64,000 bases of DNA from Pegoplata infirma (lineage: Eukaryota; Arthropoda; Insecta; Diptera; Anthomyiidae). The stretch spans positions 55,852,852-55,916,851 of the forward strand of contig OY992538.1 of the NCBI GenBank assembly GCA_963921195.1, written 5' to 3'. The position numbers were made by a program, and so were the translations under genes. Under the pieces are notes generated by a model. That model was given only the letters and a program-made list of their open reading frames with translations, was not told the DNA's origin and did not search any database. This document shows, piece by piece, positions 36,424 to 46,371 of the stretch. Numbering within the stretch: the stretch's first letter is position 1; each line of letters begins with the position of its first letter.

Positions 36424-37088
36424 CCCTGCAAACAAAACGATACGACATCGATTCGACGGTTGTATTGCCGATACGATAAATGTTATTGCGGCAATTATCG
36501 AATTCGTATCGCCGGCGATACACCTTTCGGGAGAAACTGTTACCCGACGGCAATACATCCCGGCGATACGAAAAGGATTCGTCTTGGCGATAAAAGGGCA
36601 ATATCGCCAAATAATCGTATAAACGAAAAATACTAGATTTGTATGTATCGCCGGAATATCACCAAAATGATAAACCGTCGATACAGCTACATATATCGAT
36701 TCCCTGAAGCTCAAAACTGACATTATTTTTTCATTCATATTTTGGTCATGTTTACATGACTAAAAACATTTGCATTCACCTGAAAAATATATCCGCAACA
36801 TTCGCTGAATTTTTTATTTTATCTTTGAAAGCACTTTTGTGTTTTTCGGCCTAATTTATATTCTTTCAAAGATTTCTTGTTGTGCTTGGTAAATTATTTT
36901 ATTTTAAATTGACAAAGAAATAAAAATTTTCAATATTTTTTTTTTTTTTTTTGTTTATCGCCAAAATATCGTTCTTATGAGAAAACGGCGATATAATAAA
37001 AATATAACTTTGATTTTTTATTAAAATGATAAATTTTCGTATCGCCGCAATATCATTTCGGCGATATATCGCCCTATTGTTTGCAGGG
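36424..37088. mobile_element. CCCTGCAAACAA TIR element, 665 bp, TSD GT
   Basis: CCCTGCAAACAAAACGATAC and CCCTATTGTTTGCAGGG are the ends; GT at 36422-36423 and 37089-37090. The interior is unusually GC-rich for the window and is built from TATCGCCGGCGATA-type palindromes; frames on both strands over it are mirror artefacts. Confidence 0.8.
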
Positions 37089-37244
37089 GTGTTACTCAGT
37101 GGCGGGTACAGCTTTTGGGTTTGGGGGGGGAAATTTTTTTTTACTTCGAATGTAAAAAATCATAAATTCACCTTTGTCGGACGAACAAAAACAGGGCTAC
37201 GTTTTTTGAAACAAAAGTGAAGGGAAAGCTATAAAATTTTACAT

Positions 37245-38580
37245 TTTCTATATAGACGAAAGTCTTAGATTCTAACACATTTATCGTATGAAAAAGTCAA
37301 AATTTTTCCTACATAGAAAATAACAGACTTTAAGACATTTTTCGTAAAGAAATGCTTTTTCTCAGAATCTGAGACTTTTTTTTACGAAAAATGTCTCAGA
37401 GCATGAGGCTTTTTTCTATAGAAAAATTGTCGGATTCTAAGAACTTTTTTCCACACACAAAAAATTATTGACTAATCTATTGATTAACAAAATTTAAATG
37501 AGTCAATTAATGTTTTGATTATTTTTTTTTTTTTTTTAACTGTCGAATTACAAATTTTTAAGAAAAAGATGCATTTTTTGTGATCAAATAATATTTAATT
37601 AATCACCTACAATTTGATTATTGGTATTACAATTTTCTTTATTGGAGGAATTTCAATAAAAAAATTGATTAAACCTGCGTTTTTGTTGATAGAAATTCGT
37701 TTCAAATTCTTTGTGTGCAGAAAAAGGCTCAGATTCTTAAAATTTTTACTATAGAAAAAATACTCTTAATCATTTTTGGAATATTTTTCACATAAAAAAG
37801 GTCTCAGATTCTTAGATTTGCTTCGTATAGAAAACTTTTAGATCCTGAGAATTTTTTTCAATAGAAAAGTCTCAGACTCTGAGACATTTTTCCTATAGAA
37901 AAATTCTCAGACTCTGAGGCTTTTTTCCTATAGAAAAAGTCTGAGATTCGGAAACCCTTTCCAATAGAAAGTCTAAGATTCTAAGACTTTTTCCTATAAA
38001 ATAAGTTTGAAATTCAGAGGATCTGAGATCTTTTTCTATAGAAAATGTTTCAGATACTTAGGCCTTTTTCCTATCGAAAAAGTCTCAGACTCTGATTCTG
38101 AGACATATTGCCTATTGAAAGTCTTAGATTCTGAGGCATTTTTCCTATAGAAAGTCACAGATTTTGAGACAGTTCCTTTAGAAAAAGTCTCAGATTATGA
38201 GACATTTTATCTATAGAAAAAGTCTCAGATTCTGAGACATTTTCCCTACAGAAAATGTCTGATATTATGAGACATTTTTGCTAGAGAAAGAGTCTCATAT
38301 TGTGATACATTTTTTATATAGAAAAAGTCTCAGATTCCGCGATATTTTTCTTATAAAAAAGTCTCAGCTTCTGAGACATTTTTTCTTTAGAAATAGTCTC
38401 TGATTCTGAGACAATTTAGAAAAAAATCTTAGATTCTGAGACATTTTAGAAAACAGTCTCAGATTCAGAGAGATTTTTTCTATAGAAAAAGTTGCTGATT
38501 CTGATGATTTTTTCTATAGAAAGACTCAGATTCTGATACATTTTTCCTATAGAAAAAGTCTAATTTTTTTCCCAAAGAAA
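37245..38580. repeat. palindromic minisatellite (AGTCTCAGATTCTGAGAC / TCTATAGAAAAA)
   Basis: Around thirty degenerate units alternate the palindromes TCTCAGAWTCTGAGA and TTTCTATAGAAAA. The array is interrupted by a 264-bp TIR element at 37454-37717. Confidence 0.8.
37454..37717. mobile_element. CACACAAAAAATTATTGAC TIR element, 264 bp, TSD CA
   Basis: CACACAAAAAATTATTGACT and CAAATTCTTTGTGTG, flanked by CA (37452-37453, 37718-37719) within the minisatellite. The interior repeats TTGATTAATCAA-type motifs. Confidence 0.7.
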
Positions 38581-38949
38581 ATTTCTCTTCATAACAAGAA
38601 CTTCTAGATTGACAGATATTTTTTCCCAAACAATTTTAAGATTTTGTCACATTTTTTTCCTTTAACAATTTCCTGATTTTTCCTATAAAAATTTTTAGAT
38701 TTTTTCCTTTAAAATTTTAAAATTTTTCTCTATAAACAATTTTCGGAATTAAAAATTTTTTCCTTTGGAAAATTTTTTAAAAAAATTCTATCTTTCTTCT
38801 TTTTTCTTTTTTTTTCCTTTTTCCTTTTTCTTTCTTTTTCCTTTCTTTTTTCTCTTTTTCTTTCTTTTTTTTTCTTTTTAAAATTTGGTCTGGGGGGGGA
38901 AATTTCCCCTTTTTCCCCCCCCTTGTACCCGCGCATGGTGTTACTAAAA

Positions 38950-39215
38950 CATTTTTTAAAGACGTGAGTGGGGTTTGACTCACGCTCAGTCACGCTCACG
39001 CAAACAATAATGGAATCGCTCACTTATGACTTACGCTCACGCGTGAGTCATGCAAACTCTACTCTCGCTAACACATTTTTTACCAAAAATAAAATTTTTT
39101 ACTAAAAAAATCACGAAAGCTTTAGCAAAAAATGAATCACTTATGCAAAAATTCGAAAATTCATATACTTTTTTTTCAACTTACGCTCACTAAAAGTTGA
39201 ATGAGCCACGACGAA
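38950..39215. repeat. TGAGCGTGAGTCACGCTCA-rich block
   Basis: Degenerate copies of GACTCACGCTCA and its complement (GTGAGTGGGGTTTGACTCAC, ACGCTCACGCGTGAGTCATG, ACTTACGCTCACTAAAAGTT). Probably the body of another palindrome-filled element inside the hAT-like one; its ends are not clear. Confidence 0.5.
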
Positions 39216-39529
39216 AGATAAGAAAGATAACCGAATACGGATATTCTTCGCAGGAGGCATCACAAACTTTTTTTGAAGTTCACAATATCAACTTTTCTAA
39301 TCTTTACGAAGACGTGGATTTTTCAAAGTGACAAAAAATACTAAAAATTTTTTAAAATCTCGAAAAATCCCGAAAATTTCCAAAAAATCCCGTGAATCCC
39401 GGGATTCAAAATATCCCGAAAATCGCGGGATCCCGAAAACGGGATCCCGAAAAATTTTCTTCAATCCCGAATCCCGGGATTCAGAAAAACCAATCCCGCT
39501 TGGAAGCCCTACTCTCTATCACTAGAGTG

Positions 39530-40367
39530 CACTATGGTTCCAAATCCATTTTTTTTGGCAGAAATTAAAAAAATTAAATTAAGCAAATTTTCAAAAGCTT
39601 ATACATTTCCTCAATGTCAACACTATAAGCTATCAGGAAAGTATAATGAAAAAAATTTGGTACCAATTCTGTCAGGTTGCTAGGCTTTCAAAGTTGATAG
39701 TTTTACGACGCATAATAAAACCGGAGTGAAATCAATTTTACAGTTATACAAATGGCAAATGGGAAAAACTAAAATTATAAAGAGGCTAAAGGGACAAATT
39801 GAAACCTTAGGATACTAGTTCTTGTTAAAAATTCCTATTTTAGAGTTAATGCATCCTTGGCGTTATTCTTGGGTGATTTGATTATGAGGATTTTGGAGCC
39901 AAAATAGCCTATATTTTTCGTGGACAAAAAGTTGTGTTTGGGCACGAACTTGCATGAGTCTTTAAACGTGAAAGTGTTTTCAATATTGTATATTTAATAT
40001 TAAAATTTACATCTTGCCAGCATTTTTTGGCAAACTCCCACAATTTCCATTTTAGTTTAGCACAAATTTCGGCCAAATTTGCTGTTTTTTGCGTGACACG
40101 TTGTCAAATTTTTTTTTTTATATTTTTTTTTACCTTTCGTAAAGTTAATTAATTAAGAAAAATATATTTAAAAAAAAAAATTTCCAAAAAAAAAAAATAA
40201 TTGAAAAAAAAAAATTTTTAAAAAAAAATTTTAAAAAAATTTTTTTTTTTTTTTGATAATCGATTTTTGATTGCGCTAAGAGATAAAAATCATCCCAGAA
40301 TTATTCCAAGTGACCTTGCTTCATTTTTTGAATTTATGCCAAAAAAAATGCATTTGGGACCATAGTG
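39530..40367. mobile_element. Transib-like MITE, 838 bp, TSD GAGTG
   Basis: CACTATGGTTCCAAATCCAT and ATGCATTTGGGACCATAGTG are the ends, with GCCAAAAAAAA subterminal inverted repeats; 5-bp TSD GAGTG at 39525-39529 and 40368-40372. The undisturbed mini-me hairpin CACTAGAGTGGAGGG is known from other copies. CACTATGG matches the Transib tip consensus. Non-coding. Confidence 0.85.
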
Positions 40368-40408
40368 GAGTGGAGGGTATAAAAACAAAATAAAATTTAA
40401 ATCTTCTA

Positions 40409-41005
40409 CACTCAAAATAATTATTCTGTTAAATACTCTGTAAAATGACTGTAATCTCAATTCGACAGATATTTGACAAAGTTATCTGTCGAAATACAGA
40501 AAAAAATACTTTGTATTTTCTTGTGACCGAAAAACAAAATTTTGTAAAATTGGAGTTGCTCGTTAAAAACTCGTAATTTTCACAAAAATAAAAAAGTAAA
40601 TTTACTATTTGGAAGCATTAAAGCGGCCAAATTTAACAAAATTTTAATTTGAATTAATTTAATTTTTTTAATTTTAATTAATGTTTTTGAAGAAGAGAAG
40701 TTTTACTCACAAAATGGATTTAGCTAAAACTTTGTAAATTTACAGAGTTTTTTTTTTAAATTTTGAGCTCATAAAAAGCATTTAACTAAAACTTTGTAAA
40801 TTTTTAGAAATTTTTGGTAAAATTCTTTTCGGTTTTATCAATATATTACAGATAATTCTGTAAATTTACAGTTTTTTTATCGACATCATTTTACAGAGTT
40901 TTCTTCGTAAAATAACAAAAAAATTTTGCTGGTTGGAAATCTATAGTATTTTCTGCTGGCTCAGCAGAGTATCTCTGTAATTTAACAGAGTGATTATTTC
41001 GAGTG
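40409..41005. mobile_element. CACTCAAAATAATTATTCTG TIR element, 597 bp, TSD TA
   Basis: CACTCAAAATAATTATTCTG and CAGAGTGATTATTTCGAGTG, TA at 40407-40408 and 41006-41007. The interior repeats CTGTAAATTTACAG. A related AT-rich sequence with the same motif continues on the right (41008-41087, 44239-44292, 46372-46835) and is the host of the next two insertions. Confidence 0.8.
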
Positions 41006-41095
41006 TACAGAAAAACTCTGTCATCTGTAAAACGACAAATTTTCCACATACTTTTCTTCTAAGATGGATATTTTTACTAAAATCTCTGTCATTCA

Positions 41096-44000
41096 CATTG
41101 GCGTAGGAAGACAACATTTCTGGGGGGGGCTAAAGCCCCCCTAGATTTTTTTTTATTTTTTGGTATTTTTTTTTTTTAATAGAAAAACCCAGACCTATTC
41201 CTGAAGCGTGCCCTTTAATATGCGTCTAGGTGTCCTAGAAACGAATGCCCCCCGAAAGCGGTTAAAAATTCATATTTTTTTAATTTTGATTCTGTTGATT
41301 TTTCGGAAATTTAGAACTCCTAGATATGTTTTGAGAATGAAAGATTTTTAATGTTTTTCCTATAGTAAAATCATTAGATTACTATGATTTTTTTTCAAGA
41401 AAAAGTTACGATGATTGCAAAAGTTGATGTTTATTAGTCAAAATTCTCAGATTCCTTCTTTCAATAACTTTTGTCTATAAAAAAACCCCTTAGAATTTAG
41501 AAACTTTTTTAAATCAAAGAAGTTAAAATGTTTTCCTGAAGGTAAATCCCTAAGATTCGGTAAAGTTTTTATTACTGACAAAAACATCAGTTTCATATAA
41601 AAACTTTTTTTCAATAATTCAGACTATTTTTCAATGGGAAAAACTATTAGATCTTATATAATAATCATTACGAGTCCTTAAGACTCATTGAATAACACTG
41701 TGCAACAGTGAAATTGGGGGGTGAACCAAACCAAGACAAAATGATAGTATTTGGTTAGTATAGTAAAACTCCCAAAGGTTTTGGCGCTGTGTGGGTACAG
41801 TGAATTTTTATGGCCCACTGAAATTTTTATTTTTTTCTCAAAGGGGTTTGAGAAAATTCGAGAAAAATTAAGTTTATATTAATCTGAGCCTAAAACTGAG
41901 CTCAGCTGTCTTCAGTAGAATTTTATGGGGATTATTTTTCTAGAATATATTAACCCTCTATCTGCCTTGTTTTTGGGTCATTTTAGTCCATATTTTAAGA
42001 AATGACTTAAAAGTCTACTAAGATATGCGTTTAAAGGGTTAAAATATTCTAGGAATATTTTGTTCATCAAATTTCACTAGGGGTCTTCAAAGGCGGAAAG
42101 TTAAACAGATCTGTAGAAAATGTTTAAAAATTAAAAATTGCAAAGTCTTATTAATTTTTGATATATATGCTGGAAACTGTTTACGATTGTGTGCAACAAA
42201 TATATGATAATGGTCTGGGGGGTGGACCCTTCCAGCACAGGATGACAGCATTTGGTTAGTGCAGTAAAATTCCCAAAGGGCTTGGTGCTGGATGGGTACA
42301 GTAGGTTTTTATGGCCCACTGATTTTTTGTTTTTTTTTGTCCAAAGAGGTTTATACAAACGAAAAAAATTAATGCTTATGTTACTCTGAGCCTAAAATTG
42401 AACTCAGGTGTGTTCAGTAGAATTAATTGGGTATAATTTTTCTTCAATACATTAACCCTCGATCTCCACTTTTGGGGTCATTTTAGTCCTTTTGTTAAGA
42501 AATGACAAAAGTCTCCTTAGATTTGCTTTAAAAGGGTTTTACAACACACAGCGCCAAGCCTTTTGGTTGGCTTAGATTTAAAAAACTAATAAAACTTAGG
42601 TCAACTTTTTGGTATTTCTGGTAAGCTGGCAAATCTTTCTGTCTTTAAAGATCCCTATGGAAATTGGATGAAAAAACATTCGTAAGTCCCTTTTAAAGCA
42701 AATCTAAGAAGAATTTTTTGTCATTTCTTTACAAAAGGACTATTATGACCCAAAAAGTGGAGATAGAAGCTAAATGTATTCTAGAAAAATTGTACCCATT
42801 AAACTCTACTAAAGACATATGAGTTCAATTTTAGGCTCAGAGTAACATAAACACTATTTTTTCGTTGTTTAAATCTCTTTGGACAAATAAAACAAAAAAT
42901 CAATGGGCCATAAAAACCTATTGTACCCACCCAGCGCCAAGCCCTTTTGGGATTTTACTGCACAAACCAAAAACTGTCATCCTGTGCTGGAAGGGTCCAC
43001 GCCCCAGACCATTAGCCTATATTTGTTGCATACAATCGAAAACAGTTTCCGGCATATATATCAAAAATTAATAAGACTTTACAATTTTAAATTTTTAGGC
43101 ATTTTCTACAGACCGGTTTAACTTTCCGCCTGTGAACACCCCTAGTGAAATTTGAATCAAAAATTAATCCTAGAACATTCAAACCCTTTAAAATCATATC
43201 TTACAATTAGTAGACTTTTAAGTCATTCCTTAAAATAAGGACTAAAATTACCCAAAAGCAAGGCAGATAGAGGGTTAATATGTTCTGGAAAAATAATCTC
43301 CATCAAATTCTACTAAACATATCAGAGCTCAATTTTAGGCTCAGATTAATATATACTTTATTTTTCTCGACTTTTTCAAACACCTTTGGGCAAAAAATAA
43401 AAATTTCAGTGGGCCATAAAAATCGACTGTACCCACACAGTGCCAAACCCTTTGGGGCTTTTACTATACTATCATCCACTATCAAATACTATCATCCACA
43501 GCTGGAAGGGTCCACCCCCCAGACTAAGATCCTATATTTGTTGCTCACAATCGTAAACAGTTTCTGCCATAAATATGAAAAATGAATTAGACTTTACAAT
43601 TTTAAATTTTTAGGCATTTTCTGCAGACCGGTCGAATTTTCCGCCAGTGAAGACCCCAAATGAAATTTGATGAACAAAATATTCGTAGAATATTTTAACC
43701 CTTTAAACGCATATCTTATGAGACTTTTGAGTCATTTCTTGAAAAAAGGACTAAAATGACCCAAAAACAGGGCAGATATAGGGTTAATATATTCTAGAAA
43801 AATAATCCCCATCAAATTCTACTGAAGAAAGCTGAGTTCAATTTAAGGCTCAAATTAATATAAACCTAATTTTTCTCGAATTTTCTCAAACCCCTTTGGG
43901 AAAAAAATAAAAATTTCAGTGGGCCATAAAATTTGACTGTACCCACACAGCGCCAAACCCTATGGGGGTTTTACTATACTAACCAAATACTATCATTCTG

Positions 44001-44230
44001 TCTTGGTTTGGTCCACCCCCCAGACCATAACCTTCAAATTGTTGCACAGTGTAATCATAACATGTCCTAAAGACTCATTACATATTATTATTATTTATTG
44101 TTGCAAAAATTAATGAAATCATTAAATTATTAAAAAAAAAAATTGTGAATGATTAAAATTCTGGGGGGGGGGCTAAAATTATTCTGGGGGGGGGGCTAAG
44201 CCCCCCCAGACAGGGCTATCTACGCCTATG
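41096..44230. mobile_element. hAT-like element (CATWGGCGTAG ends), TSD GTCATTCA
   Basis: Left CATTGGCGTAGGAAG and right CTATCTACGCCTATG, exact 8-bp TSD GTCATTCA at 41088-41095 and 44231-44238. Both ends carry a G8-10 run next to CTAA(A)GCCCCCC, giving strong short hairpins. Without the nested palindrome the element would be about 0.78 kb. Non-coding. Confidence 0.8.
41696..44051. mobile_element. 2.36-kb foldback built of five ~500-bp units (2 + 3 inverted)
   Basis: Ends CACTGTGCAACA and TTGTTGCACAGTG, with TAA on both sides and an imperfect ~30-bp direct repeat beyond. Inside, one ~500-bp unit (markers: TTTGGTTAGTATAGTAAAA, GGGTACAGTGAATTTTTATG, TTAACCCTCTATCTGCC) occurs twice in forward and three times in reverse orientation, meeting near 42590. 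Short frames there are shared by the units and not coding-like. Confidence 0.8.
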
Positions 44231-44292
44231 GTCATTCAGCTTTACATAATAACAGAAAATTTACTGCGTTTTTACTGATTTTGTATTTTTAA

Positions 44293-46371
44293 ACATAGGT
44301 TAGGTAGGTAGGCAGCCGCCTTTGGACAGCTCACTTGGGTCCTCCAATAAACGTGGTCCCGTTGTGTTACCTATAGAAGAGATAAGAAAAAAGAGAAAAA
44401 TATAGGGATAGAAGAGAGAAAGGTGAAGAAAAAAAGTAGTGCTCACGTGGCCTCACTGGGATCCAAGCTGAAACGCTCAGAATCCCGGATGAACGAGACT
44501 ATCCTATTCACATCCATGGCGGATAGACACGTCAAATCTGCCAGTATCGGGTTACCAAAATGTATGGCTCTCCGATGGGCGTATGCCGGACATTGGCATA
44601 GGAAGTGCGTAACCGTATCTTCCTCTTCCACATCCTGGCATCCCACGCAGTAATCATTGTGGGGAATTCCCATTTTACTGGCGTGTGCGCCGAATCGCGC
44701 ACTGTGCCCCGTAACGGCTGCAACTAGGTTGCGTAGCTGGTTCCGTGACAGTTGGATGATCCTACCAGTGCGCCGGCGATCAAAAGAGGGCCACACCATC
44801 CTCGTGTTTAGACACGTGGATTCACGTCGCCATCTGTCGTTGGCTATTTGAAAAAGTGAATTTTCGTTCAGCCTCTTACTCGCACTGAGCGGAATGCCAG
44901 GCGTATGATCTATCTCGTTAGAGAGTAGAGTTGTACCTTGCCTGGCTAGTTCATCGGCAACACTGTTGCCATTTATACCCACATGTCCAGGCACCCAGAT
45001 GAGTGCCAAGTTCGAATGTCTCGCCATCTCATTAAGAGACGCCCGGCATTCTCGGACAATTCTAGATGTGGTGGTCACACCTGCTAGGGATTTGATAGCC
45101 GCTTGGTTGTCGGTGAAAATACAGATATCCCTAAGTGATATCCGTTGGCACCCTAACCAATCTGCAGCCCGTTTTATAGCCATTATCTCGGCTTGAAATA
45201 CGCTACACTGGTCCGGTAGTCGAAATGAGAGCCTGTAATCCAGTTGACTCACAAAAACGCCACCCCCCACTCGACCGTCCATTTTGGAGCCATCAGTAAA
45301 AACCTTGAGTGTCTCCTCAGGAATATCGAGGCCCTCCGTCCAATCGGACCTGTCCGGAATCCTCGTTACAAACCCGGTTTCGAACGAGGGTATGGGGGTG
45401 CAGTAGTCGATGTTCTCTGCGGCACTATGCTGCCTCAGGATTCTTGCATGACCGTATGGTTTATACGTCCATGCGTTAATTGCCGCTAGCCTAGTGGCTG
45501 TGTTCTCGGCTAGTTGTGTTGCGAGAAGGTCTACTGGTAGCCAATGAAGCATAGCAAGTAGTCCTTTCGTCGGAGTGGAGCGAAGAGCGCCTGTTATTAG
45601 CAGCGCACTTGTCCTAAGGATCCTATTGAATGCCTTTTGGTGAGTGGCCTTCCCCGTCGCCACCCACCAAACGGATACTCCATACATAAGTATGGGCCTG
45701 ACAACCGTATTGAATAGCCAATTGACATTCCGGGGTGTAAGACCCCAGTTGCTTCCAATGGCCTTCTTACAGCAATAGATAGCAGCGTTTGCCTTTGCCA
45801 CTCTCGCTTGAGTGTTCAAGTTCCATAGCAGCTTTTTGTCTAGAATGATTCCTAGATACTTAGCACTATCGGACACCGTGAGTTCGATTCCGCCTAATTT
45901 CGGTGGGATGAACCTGGGAATCTTGTTCCTATTTGAAAATAAAACAAGGTCAGTTTTGCCTGCATTTACCCCCAGACCGCTATCTGAACACCATTCAGAA
46001 AGTAGTTCAAGAGATAGCTCCAGGCGTTCAGACAGTATTCCCGGATATTTTCCGGATACTGCGACGGCCACGTCGTCCGCGTAGGCGACAGTTTTGACCC
46101 CCATATCGTCCAGTTTGACGAGGAGAGTATTTATGGTAAGGTTCCACAGTAGCGGTGATAGGACTCCTCCTTGCGGAGTGCCCCGTACTGCAGCCCTTGT
46201 TACCACGGACCTGCCAAGAGTTGACCTAATAGTCCTATGTCCAAGCAGTTTCATGACAAATTTGGTTATGGTATTATCTACCTCCAATTCGTCCAGGGCA
46301 TACCTGATTGCTTCAGGTTTGACATTGTTAAAGGCACCTTCTATATCGAGAAAGGCACATATTTTTGAATA
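44293..46371 (-). mobile_element. 5'-truncated LINE with RT and RNase H, candidate TSD TATTTTTAA
   Basis: GC-rich block (near 50% against about 30% around it). Its 3' end on the minus strand is ...CTACCTAACCTATG, like the LINE scrap at 19.2 kb. TATTTTTAA occurs at 44284-44292 and 46372-46380 as the likely 9-bp TSD. The 5' end is cut inside RT domain A. Confidence 0.8.
44443..46362 (-). CDS. LINE ORF2, C-terminal two thirds: reverse transcriptase and RNase H
   Basis: One uninterrupted minus-strand frame of about 640 codons. Reverse transcriptase: FLDIEGAFNN (domain A), RGTPQGGVLSPLLWN (B), AYADDVAV with the catalytic YADD (C), KYLGIILDKK, then thumb with RPILMYGVSVWW and GALRSTPTKG. RNase H follows with D in VFTDGSK, E in FQAEIMAIK, D in IFTDNQAA, WVPGHVGINGN and D in VADELARQG, so all four acids are present. 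A C-terminal C-x2-C-x10-H-x2-C-x-C motif (YCVGC...HFLCQC) ends the protein. The first twenty or so residues of the open frame beyond 46362 come from flanking DNA. Family: RNase H-type fly LINEs (I/R1/LOA group). The lack of stops suggests a young insertion, but it is dead on arrival because the 5' part is missing. Confidence 0.85.
   Translation of the reverse strand: MCAFLDIEGAFNNVKPEAIRYALDELEVDNTITKFVMKLLGHRTIRSTLGRSVVTRAAVRGTPQGGVLSPLLWNLTINTLLVKLDDMGVKTVAYADDVAVAVSGKYPGILSERLELSLELLSEWCSDSGLGVNAGKTDLVLFSNRNKIPRFIPPKLGGIELTVSDSAKYLGIILDKKLLWNLNTQARVAKANAAIYCCKKAIGSNWGLTPRNVNWLFNTVVRPILMYGVSVWWVATGKATHQKAFNRILRTSALLITGALRSTPTKGLLAMLHWLPVDLLATQLAENTATRLAAINAWTYKPYGHARILRQHSAAENIDYCTPIPSFETGFVTRIPDRSDWTEGLDIPEETLKVFTDGSKMDGRVGGGVFVSQLDYRLSFRLPDQCSVFQAEIMAIKRAADWLGCQRISLRDICIFTDNQAAIKSLAGVTTTSRIVRECRASLNEMARHSNLALIWVPGHVGINGNSVADELARQGTTLLSNEIDHTPGIPLSASKRLNENSLFQIANDRWRRESTCLNTRMVWPSFDRRRTGRIIQLSRNQLRNLVAAVTGHSARFGAHASKMGIPHNDYCVGCQDVEEEDTVTHFLCQCPAYAHRRAIHFGNPILADLTCLSAMDVNRIVSFIRDSERFSLDPSEAT

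Larger units (their letters stand above)
37097..38937. mobile_element. hAT-like element (CAGTGGCGGGTAC ends), TSD GTGTTACT, with a minisatellite
   Basis: Left CAGTGGCGGGTACA and right TGTACCCGCGCATG; exact 8-bp TSD GTGTTACT at 37089-37096 and 38938-38945. Next to both ends is a run of eight G followed by AAATTT. The interior is a degenerate tandem array of about 35-40-bp units (see 37245-38580). Confidence 0.85.
36021..39511. mobile_element. hAT-like element (TAGGGCTTCCAA ends), TSD CTCTCTAT
   Basis: Perfect 12-bp ends TAGGGCTTCCAA/TTGGAAGCCCTA and the 8-bp TSD CTCTCTAT at 36013-36020 and 39512-39519. TAGGG tips plus an 8-bp TSD fit hAT. Its own sequence (about 36021-36420 and 39215-39511) is rich in the palindrome ATCCCGGGAT. 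The rest is other insertions. No transposase. Confidence 0.8.
33873..40383 (+). repeat. mini-me/DINE-1-like repeat expanded to 6.5 kb by nested insertions
   Basis: Pieces of one copy: 33873-34177 (AGTAGAAAAGTTAAATTCGA, ATACCCTCCACAATGACC), 35594-36020 (two TAACTTTTGAACCAC blocks, CAGACAGACGGACGGACGGA, GGTCCTAGACCAATATTTCG), 39512-39529 and 40368-40383 (terminal hairpin ACTAGAGTG...GAGTGGAGGGTATA). Each break is flanked by a TSD (5, 8 and 5 bp), so the order of insertion can be read directly. Confidence 0.85.

Noticed and set aside
36376..36738. Overlapping frames on both strands over the ATCGCCGGCGAT block
   Set aside because: Mirror translations of a palindromic array; no conserved protein pattern.
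38730..39023. Lys/Glu/Arg-rich minus-strand frame
   Set aside because: Read from a CTTTTT-rich tract at the edge of the hAT-like element; low-complexity artefact.
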